Positions 6,610 to 12,008 of a DNA stretch of 12,008 nt are shown here, in pieces. The first letter of the stretch is position 1, and each line of letters opens with the position of its first letter. Position numbers and translations under genes: made by a program. Source of the DNA: DASRHD01 sp035499715 (lineage in GTDB: Bacteria; Verrucomicrobiota; Verrucomicrobiia; Opitutales; Opitutaceae); NCBI GenBank assembly GCA_035499715.1, contig DATJYF010000264.1:1-12008 (forward strand), in the 5' to 3' direction. The notes under the pieces are model-generated. The model saw only the letters and a program-made list of their open reading frames with translations. It was not told the origin of the DNA and did no database searches.

Positions 6610-7797
6610 ATGAGCGATTTTACACCAGCGCAAGAAAAAGCTTCCGCCGCCGGGCAGCCGCTCGGGCTCTATGTGCACGTGCCGTTCTGCGCGTCAACGT
6701 GTGAGTATTGCGCATTTTACCAAATCCCACCGACCGCGAAAACGATGGCCATGTTCCTTGCCGGCGTGGCGGGCGAGGCGGGCCTGGTGGCGTGGCCGCG
6801 GCCAGTCACGACGGTTTTCTGGGGCGGCGGCACGCCGGGGCTGCTTGCGCCGCGGGATTTGCTAAAGCTCGGTGAAATTGTCCGAGCCCGGCTGGGCGGC
6901 GCGGCGGTGGAGTGGACTGTCGAGCTCGCGCCCTCGTCGGTCACGGAAGCGCGGCTCGTGGCCTTGCGGGAGGTGGGCGTGACCCGCGTGTCAATCGGCG
7001 TGCAGAGCCTCCAGCCGGCGTTGCTCGAAGCGCTGGGGCGGCGGCACACCCGCGCGCAGGCGCTCCGCGCCTACGAGCGGGCGCGCGCGGCGGGTTTCCC
7101 GAGCGTCAATCTCGACCTGATTTTTGCCGTGCCCGGCCAGGACGAGGCGGCCTGGCGGGCCGACTTGCGCGAGGCGGTGGCGCTCGCGCCTGACCACATT
7201 TCGACCTACTGCCTGACGTTCGAGGAGGACACGGCGTTGTGGGTGAAACTTTCGCGCGGGCAGGTGAAGCGCGACGTGGATACCGAGGCGCGGTTCTACG
7301 AGCTGACGTCTGACGAGCTCGCCGCGGCCGGCTACGTGCAGTTTGAAATTTCCAACTTTGCCCGGCCCGGCCATGCCTGCCAGCACAACGTCAACACCTG
7401 GCGGATGCACGAATGGATCGGCCTCGGTCCGGGGGCGGCGTCCCAGCACGACGGCTGGCGCGGCGCCAACATTGCCGATCTGGAAAAATGGCGCGCACAG
7501 GCCGACAACGGCGTGCGCATGACCGAGCAGCGCGTGCGGCTGACGCCGGCGTTGCTGGCGGAGGACGCCCTGATTTTTGGTCTGCGCATGAACGAAGGGG
7601 TGAACCTGCCGGCGCTGCGCGCGCGCTGGCCCGATGCGCCGTGGACCATCGCCGAAGCTCTGGTGGAACGGCTCGTCGCCGACGGGCTGGCGGACTTCGC
7701 CGGCGGCACGCTGCGGCTGACGTCGCACGGGCGGCTGCTGGCCGATGCCGTTGGCGCGGAAATCCTGGAAAAACTGTCCGAGCCTGCCCCGGCATGA
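6610..7797 (+). CDS. hemW: HemW-like radical SAM protein (coproporphyrinogen oxidase-like, probable heme chaperone)
   Basis: A 395-residue protein, typical of HemW and shorter than true HemN. The radical SAM cluster motif is CASTCEYC, with C27, C31 and C34 in VPFCASTCEYCAFY. The AdoMet-binding GGGTP is at 72-76. Further family blocks are VSIGVQSL (127-134), NLDLIFAVPGQ (167-177), HISTYCLTFE, FEISNFARPGH and GLGPGAAS (271-278). A winged-helix-like C-terminal region follows. HemW proteins bind heme and are thought to deliver it to membrane targets rather than oxidise coproporphyrinogen. Here the HemW-typical HNxxYW block reads HNVNTW (259-264), and the usual GPGAHS reads GPGAAS. The frame is open back to 5635, but that part is antisense to the lipoprotein gene. 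MSDFTPAQ at 6610 is the sensible start. The gene overlaps the next by ATGA. Confidence 0.9.
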   Translation: MSDFTPAQEKASAAGQPLGLYVHVPFCASTCEYCAFYQIPPTAKTMAMFLAGVAGEAGLVAWPRPVTTVFWGGGTPGLLAPRDLLKLGEIVRARLGGAAVEWTVELAPSSVTEARLVALREVGVTRVSIGVQSLQPALLEALGRRHTRAQALRAYERARAAGFPSVNLDLIFAVPGQDEAAWRADLREAVALAPDHISTYCLTFEEDTALWVKLSRGQVKRDVDTEARFYELTSDELAAAGYVQFEISNFARPGHACQHNVNTWRMHEWIGLGPGAASQHDGWRGANIADLEKWRAQADNGVRMTEQRVRLTPALLAEDALIFGLRMNEGVNLPALRARWPDAPWTIAEALVERLVADGLADFAGGTLRLTSHGRLLADAVGAEILEKLSEPAPA

Positions 7798-8810
7798 AAA
7801 AATTATTGCTGCCTTTCCTTCTCGGCGTCGCGGCATCGCTCCAGGGCCAGCGGCTCGATCCGGTCTGGCCGACGCCCAATCCGGCGTGGAGCGAAGGCCG
7901 GCCGATCCGGGACTTCATCCAGCCGACGGAGTCGGGTGAGGTGGAGTCGGGTTGCTTCGGCTGCGTGCGCAGCAACGGGGACCAATTCCACGAAGGCATC
8001 GACCTCAAGCCGGTGCGGCGGGACGCGCACGGCGAGCCGCTCGACCATGTGTTTGCGGTGCTGCCGGGCGTGGTGCGCTACGTGAACCTGCGGCCGCGCG
8101 AGAGCACCTACGGACGCTACATCGTGATTGAACACACCCGAGTGACGCCGGCGGTTTACACCCTCTATGCCCATCTCGCGAGCGTGGCGCCGGGCATCGC
8201 GGCGGGCACGGGCGTCGAGCGCGGCCAGATCATCGCGCAAATGGGGCATTCGGCCGGCGGTTATCCTTTTCCGGTGGAACGGGCCCATCTGCATTTCGAA
8301 ATGGGCGTGATGGTCACGCGCGATTTCCAGTCCTGGTACGACTGGAAGAAGTTTCCCGACCCGAACGAGCACGGCCTCTGGAACGGCATCAACCTGATGG
8401 GCTTCGATTCGCTGGATTTTTTCAACAAATGGCGCGCGCACAAGGTGGACAACTTTGCCGATTATTTCGCGCAGATGTCGCCGGCCGTGCGCGTCCGCCT
8501 CGCGACCGGCCGTGTGCCCGACTTTGTGACGCGCTATCCGTCACTGCTGACCAAGCCGCTGCCGCCGGCCGGAGGCGTGGCCGGCTGGGAAGTCGCCTGC
8601 GACTGGACCGGCCTGCCGTTCCGCTGGACGCCGCTCGAAGCGAAGGACGTCGCCGGCCTCGCTCCGGACCAGCCGGTCGTGGTCTGGGCCGACGTGGAAT
8701 CGCAGCGCGAGCATCCGTGCAAAACGCTGATTCGTCCGCGCGGCTCCGGTTATGCGATCTGCTCCGATCTGGCGACGGTGCTGCAGCAGCTTTTCGGTCT
8801 GCGCGATTGA
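7794..8810 (+). CDS. Secreted M23-family zinc metallopeptidase
   Basis: A 338-residue protein with an N-terminal signal peptide (MKKLLLPFLLGVAASLQGQ, cleavage near residues 17-19). The M23/LytM-type zinc motif is present: H66 and D70 in HEGIDLKP, then HLH with H165 and H167 in AHLHFEMG, plus the active-site histidine of YAHL (H127). These enzymes cleave peptidoglycan peptide cross-links, so a periplasmic cell-wall role is likely. About residues 200-338 form a C-terminal region I do not recognise. A CFGC pair (C54, C57) lies close to the first zinc ligand and could form a disulfide. The ATG overlaps the hemW stop (ATGA at 7794-7797), suggesting translational coupling, although no heme-peptidoglycan link is known to me. 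The gene ends 9 bp from the convergent MOSC gene. Confidence 0.88.
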   Translation: MKKLLLPFLLGVAASLQGQRLDPVWPTPNPAWSEGRPIRDFIQPTESGEVESGCFGCVRSNGDQFHEGIDLKPVRRDAHGEPLDHVFAVLPGVVRYVNLRPRESTYGRYIVIEHTRVTPAVYTLYAHLASVAPGIAAGTGVERGQIIAQMGHSAGGYPFPVERAHLHFEMGVMVTRDFQSWYDWKKFPDPNEHGLWNGINLMGFDSLDFFNKWRAHKVDNFADYFAQMSPAVRVRLATGRVPDFVTRYPSLLTKPLPPAGGVAGWEVACDWTGLPFRWTPLEAKDVAGLAPDQPVVVWADVESQREHPCKTLIRPRGSGYAICSDLATVLQQLFGLRD

Positions 8811-8819
8811 AATCCCCCG

Positions 8820-9605
8820 TCAGGCCGGTTCGAGGCGGACCGGATCGCCCACGCGCATGACTTTGCCGGCCTCGGACGCGCCGATGGAGGTGTTCACGGC
8901 GAAACGGTAAAAATGGTTGAAGCGCCGCGCGTCAGCCCAGGCGGGAAGATGTTGCTTCCGCTTTTCCATGAAAATCTTTTGGAAATGCGGAATCGACTCG
9001 GCTGAGTCCGGATCGCGGGTCGGCACGACGCAGCGCTGGCAGGGATTGTGGCCGAGAAGCTGCACGGCGCCGATGGCGAAGGGCCGGCGCTCGTCCGGTC
9101 CGCCATAAAAGGCATCCTCGGCAAAAGCGTCGGCGCCGGCGATCTCCAGGTTGGCGCGAAAGCGCCGCCGTGCGCTCTCCAGATCGACGCCGGGAAACCA
9201 GGCGGCGACTGCGCTCAGGCTCGCCTCGCTCACCACGGTCGGGCCGAAGGCGTCTCTATCGTCGGGAAATCCGCTGCGCGGTTCATGGCGGACCGTGACG
9301 GGGAAGCCGAAAAAATCGCCCAACCACCGGCCGAGCCCGCCGCGCTCGGCGAGGGGGAATGTGCTCCGCGAGTTTTGGCCCTGCTCCCACAGCGTCACCT
9401 CGCGCACGTCCGGATCGTAGACGCAGCGCAGTCGTTGGATTTGGGGCAGGCGCTTGCCGTTCACGTAATGGCCGTCCTCGTCGACGATGGCATATTCCCG
9501 GTCGTGCTCCAAAATGCCGCCGGCGGTGATGCGGGCCGCATCGACCGAAAAACCGTCCAGGGATTTTATGGGGAAAACGAAGATTCGTCCCAGATGGAAG
9601 GTCAT
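8820..9605 (-). CDS. MOSC-domain protein (mARC/YcbX-like), paralogue 1
   Basis: A 261-residue protein with an N-terminal MOSC beta-barrel (GRIFVFPIKSLDGF at 6-19, HDREYAIVDEDG at 34-45) and a C-terminal MOSC domain. That domain has RRRFRANLEI (146-155) and the conserved cysteine block PCQRCVVPTRDP (188-199). In mARC and YcbX proteins a cysteine of this block, expected to be the second one (C192 here), ligates the molybdenum of the cofactor. Members reduce N-hydroxylated compounds together with an electron donor. No fused ferredoxin domain is present, unlike YcbX, so a separate partner is needed. It is the last gene of the leftward permease-MOSC-MOSC series, 111 bp after the previous stop. There is no Shine-Dalgarno motif. 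Substrate and redox partner are unknown. Confidence 0.85.
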   Translation of the reverse strand: MTFHLGRIFVFPIKSLDGFSVDAARITAGGILEHDREYAIVDEDGHYVNGKRLPQIQRLRCVYDPDVREVTLWEQGQNSRSTFPLAERGGLGRWLGDFFGFPVTVRHEPRSGFPDDRDAFGPTVVSEASLSAVAAWFPGVDLESARRRFRANLEIAGADAFAEDAFYGGPDERRPFAIGAVQLLGHNPCQRCVVPTRDPDSAESIPHFQKIFMEKRKQHLPAWADARRFNHFYRFAVNTSIGASEAGKVMRVGDPVRLEPA

Positions 9606-9716
9606 GCGAGGGAGTAATTCACTCGCAGACGCGGAGCGCGTTCAAGTTAAATGAAAAAACAACGTCTGGCGCGGCCTGCCGGCCGGCGACGCCGGTCTGA
9701 TGCACGCACCACCGGG
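9606..9716. other. 111-bp spacer between the two MOSC genes
   Basis: No gene is visible here. On the minus strand, the path downstream of the first MOSC gene contains a GC-rich stem (CCGGC at 9683-9687 with GCCGG at 9691-9695). Further on there is a T-rich run (TTGTTTTTT, complement of about 9653-9661). The run is too far from that stem for a classical terminator, so a terminator is only possible. Just before the start of the downstream MOSC gene is a small inverted repeat, GAGT at 9612-9615 and ACTC at 9621-9624 around AATTC. It could be an operator, a 5' leader hairpin or chance. The AT-rich part at 9611-9665 is where a separate promoter would fit. Confidence 0.3.
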
Positions 9717-10538
9717 CTAGGCTGGCTCGATTCCGATCACATCGCCCCGGCGGATGGTTCCTCCCTGCAGCACGGAAGCATAGGCGCCGACCTGGGCTTG
9801 ATTGTATCTGGCCGCGGTCCGCAACACGCCGACATCCTTGGGCAGATCTCCCTGCGACAGGGTGGTCATCACACAGCGCGAGCAGGGTCCGGTCACCTTG
9901 AGCCGGACTTCGCTGCCGATGACGATCACGCGGTCGGTCCACGCGCCCTCGGCGAAGCCCGTCAGGCCGGGCAGCGTGTCGATGACCAGATTCGGACGGA
10001 AGCGGCGGGCTTCGATCTGGCCGCCGGGATGAAGCCGGCGAAGTTCCGCCAGCGTGGCCGTGGTGAGAAGATGCACGGTGGCGCAGTCAAAAAACGTTTC
10101 CGACGGGATTGCCTCGTCGGTGACTTCGTCGCGCCGGGCGAGGCCCTCCACGTCCGGCCAGTATTCCTCGAGCGTGCTCCGGGCGGGAGCGGCGCCGAGG
10201 AGACGGACGGGACGGCCGACGGAGGCCGAAAGCAACTCGTCGACCGCCGCATTGTCGGTCAGGACCGTTTCGCCGCCCGGCAGCGTGATGCGAATCCGCG
10301 GGGTGTGCCCGTTGCCGGGCGGATCGACATAGGCGGCGTGAAAATCGAAGAGGTTGGGCCATTTCGAGGGATTTTTCGCGCTCGCCACTTTTCCTGTGGC
10401 CGGGTCGGCCAGCGCGAAGAGGCGGTCGCCGTGGAGCCCTTTCGGCCCCACGCGCGACGCATTCAGCTCCTCCCCGATCATCGATTTGACCGGATAGCGG
10501 TGGATTGAGACCAGGGTGCCGACGTTTTGCGGGCTCAT
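9717..10538 (-). CDS. MOSC-domain protein (mARC/YcbX-like), paralogue 2
   Basis: A 273-residue protein with the N-terminal MOSC barrel (IHRYPVKSMIGEEL at 12-25, GLHGDRLFALAD at 34-45) and the C-terminal MOSC domain. That domain has RRFRPNLVIDT (178-188), the cysteine block PCSRCVMTTL (218-227) with C219 and C222, and an end GxYASVLQGGTIRRGD. As in mARC/YcbX proteins, the second cysteine is the expected molybdenum ligand. A role in reducing N-oxygenated compounds is the family expectation, not shown here. The gene starts 7 bp after the permease stop, and its Shine-Dalgarno sequence GAGG overlaps that stop codon, which strongly suggests an operon with coupled translation. It shares motifs with the neighbouring MOSC gene but is clearly diverged from it. 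Confidence 0.87.
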   Translation of the reverse strand: MSPQNVGTLVSIHRYPVKSMIGEELNASRVGPKGLHGDRLFALADPATGKVASAKNPSKWPNLFDFHAAYVDPPGNGHTPRIRITLPGGETVLTDNAAVDELLSASVGRPVRLLGAAPARSTLEEYWPDVEGLARRDEVTDEAIPSETFFDCATVHLLTTATLAELRRLHPGGQIEARRFRPNLVIDTLPGLTGFAEGAWTDRVIVIGSEVRLKVTGPCSRCVMTTLSQGDLPKDVGVLRTAARYNQAQVGAYASVLQGGTIRRGDVIGIEPA

Positions 10539-10545
10539 GCGATCC

Positions 10546-11973
10546 TCACGCCTGCGAAAACGCCCGGGCCGTCTCGGCGTTGATCTCCTGGTGCCTTTCC
10601 GGCTTGGCGATGTACATCAGCACCAGGCGGAGCACGCCGACCGTGAGATATCCGAGAAAGACGTAGGGATAATATTTCTGCGGCGGAGCCGGCACCGGGT
10701 AGACGCTCCCGACCGCCGGGATGCACATCAACAGGACGCCGGCCACGCAGAAGACGACATCTTTGGCCTTCATCATTCCGCGTTTCTTGAGGAAAACCGG
10801 CGCCGCAATGGTGACGAGGAAGTAGGCGCCGAGAAATCCAAACGCGCCCATGGTTCCGGCGTCATTGAAGATGTCGAGCACCTCCATGCCAAAGTTTTTC
10901 ATTTTGCACACCGCCGCAATCCCGAACATCAGTACGCCCATGACGGCGAGCGCGACATGCGGGGTTTCGTGCACCTTGTGGACGGCGCTGGTCGACCGGG
11001 GAAAAAAGTCATGCCGGCCCATCGCGAACATCACGCGGGCGCCCGAATTGAGGCAGGCGAGGGCGAGGGCAAAAAAGCTCAACATGGCCCCCGCCGACAC
11101 CACCGGCGCGAAGGCGCTGACGCCGAAGCGTTCGGCGAGCGTGTTGAGCGGGGCGTCGAGCTGATCGAGCGTCTTGCTGTAACCATGCGTGCCCAGCACC
11201 TCGACATAGGTGATGAAGACGAAGAACAGGCCGGTGGTGATGAGGCTCCAGATGATGGAGCGGGGGATCGTTTTCAGCGGATTGATCGCCTCGTCGCCAA
11301 AGGCGGTCGAGCTTTCGAACCCGACCAGGCTGAAGATGGCGACCACCACACCGAGGCCGAGGCTCGAAAGAGTGACGCTTTTGAAGGCAAACTGCGCCGG
11401 ATCGGGGGTGAATTGTGTTTTGCCCAGGACGATGAAGGCCAGCATCAGGATGAAAAGGACAGAGATGCCCTCAAGCACGAGGGAAACGAGCGTCGAGATC
11501 TTGATATCCTGATAGGAGATGTAGAAGCATCCGCCGACGCAGACCGCAAACAGCAGCACGGGCGGGGCGTTGATGTGCATCATCTGAAGGAGCTTGTCGG
11601 CGAAGATCGTGAAGCCGCTGGTCCCGGCGATCCCGATGAAGAGATAGGCCCAGACCAGGCACCACCCGCACATCGAACCGGGGCCCGCACCCAAGCCGGA
11701 GCAGGTGTAGCTGTACATCGATCCCGTGCCGGCGCCGCGCTTGGCGAACTGGTTCAGGTTGTAGGCGACAAACAGGAGCATGACGGTCGCGACCGCGTAG
11801 GAAAGCCAGCTCATGTTTCCGGAATTGGAGAACATGAGCGGCACGATCAACGCGGCGGTCATCGTCGGGGATATCATGGCGATATTCTGCGCCAGAAGCT
11901 CGACGAAATTTAAGACTTTCGGCTTGAGACTGGGGTGCTTGGACCCCGAGGGTGAATTTGATACCTGGTTCAT
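10546..11973 (-). CDS. APC-superfamily amino acid permease
   Basis: A 475-residue protein with about twelve hydrophobic segments, the standard APC layout. The first segment holds AQNIAMISPTMTA (28-40), like the unwound substrate-binding helix 1 of the family. The block GFESSTAFGDEAINPLKTIPRSI (218-240) is the conserved APC loop after helix 6. The block ACLNSGARVMFAMGRHDFFP (306-325) is the conserved region after helix 8. It is probably an inner-membrane proton- or substrate-coupled importer of amino acids or related amines. The substrate cannot be inferred. The start at 11973 is supported by AAAGG five bases upstream. It is the first gene of a leftward unit with a MOSC gene 7 bp downstream, so the transported compound may relate to what the MOSC protein acts on. 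The promoter would lie at the extreme right edge or outside the window. Confidence 0.92.
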   Translation of the reverse strand: MNQVSNSPSGSKHPSLKPKVLNFVELLAQNIAMISPTMTAALIVPLMFSNSGNMSWLSYAVATVMLLFVAYNLNQFAKRGAGTGSMYSYTCSGLGAGPGSMCGWCLVWAYLFIGIAGTSGFTIFADKLLQMMHINAPPVLLFAVCVGGCFYISYQDIKISTLVSLVLEGISVLFILMLAFIVLGKTQFTPDPAQFAFKSVTLSSLGLGVVVAIFSLVGFESSTAFGDEAINPLKTIPRSIIWSLITTGLFFVFITYVEVLGTHGYSKTLDQLDAPLNTLAERFGVSAFAPVVSAGAMLSFFALALACLNSGARVMFAMGRHDFFPRSTSAVHKVHETPHVALAVMGVLMFGIAAVCKMKNFGMEVLDIFNDAGTMGAFGFLGAYFLVTIAAPVFLKKRGMMKAKDVVFCVAGVLLMCIPAVGSVYPVPAPPQKYYPYVFLGYLTVGVLRLVLMYIAKPERHQEINAETARAFSQA

Positions 11974-12008
11974 GATGGCCTTTGCTTTGATTGTGGCGCG
12001 TGGGTGCG

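Noticed and set aside
6565..6678. 38-codon N-terminal extension of the lipoprotein
   Set aside because: It would place the signal peptide and lipobox in the interior, and it overlaps hemW on the opposite strand.
10516..11913. 465-codon open frame on the + strand opposite the permease
   Set aside because: Its product is Asp/Glu/His/Arg/Gln-rich with no domain, while the minus strand encodes a full APC permease. Long antisense frames are expected at this GC content.
1..12008. Search for a new multi-gene system such as a defence island, mobile element, CRISPR array, retron or biosynthetic cluster
   Set aside because: No reverse transcriptase, nuclease, integrase, transposase, spaced repeats or tailoring-enzyme cluster is visible. 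The genes are mostly ordinary chromosomal functions with mixed roles.

Overview
The window is a GC-rich, densely packed bacterial chromosome segment with eleven protein-coding genes, one of them cut by the left edge. I see no rRNA, tRNA, CRISPR array, insertion sequence or prophage. Lipoprotein export, a TypA/BipA GTPase, a HemW-type radical SAM protein and high GC point to a Gram-negative chromosome. The general look of the proteins, plus the scarcity of Shine-Dalgarno motifs, makes me lean towards Verrucomicrobiota (Opitutaceae-like). That is an impression from recall, not a demonstrated assignment.

Layout. Positions 2-927 (+) hold a TsaA/TrmO-type tRNA-modification protein, then a small SHOCT plus PH-like protein. 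Convergent to them is a GYF-domain protein with two C-terminal membrane segments (958-1539, -). A zinc alcohol dehydrogenase of the YahK type (1803-2858, +) diverges from it. Two small membrane-protein genes follow on the + strand: a two-helix protein with a PH-like domain (2940-3434) and a 71-residue hydrophobic protein (3473-3688). The ribosome-associated GTPase TypA/BipA lies on the minus strand (3704-5527). Upstream of it, on the same strand, is a lipoprotein with Ig-like/IPT-TIG domains (5647-6564), separated from typA by a strong intrinsic terminator.

Divergent from the lipoprotein, with only 45 bp between the start codons, is a two-gene operon: a HemW-like radical SAM protein (6610-7797) and a secreted M23 metallopeptidase (7794-8810), joined by an ATGA overlap. 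The right end is a minus-strand block read from right to left: an APC-superfamily amino acid permease (10546-11973), a MOSC-domain protein 7 bp downstream of it (9717-10538), then a second, divergent MOSC-domain protein (8820-9605).

Most of this is ordinary chromosomal content, and I find no convincing undescribed multi-gene system. The points most worth checking are the altered HNxxYW-type motif in the HemW-like protein, the permease-MOSC-MOSC cluster, the SHOCT-first PH protein, the GYF membrane protein, and the near-absence of Shine-Dalgarno sequences before most starts.
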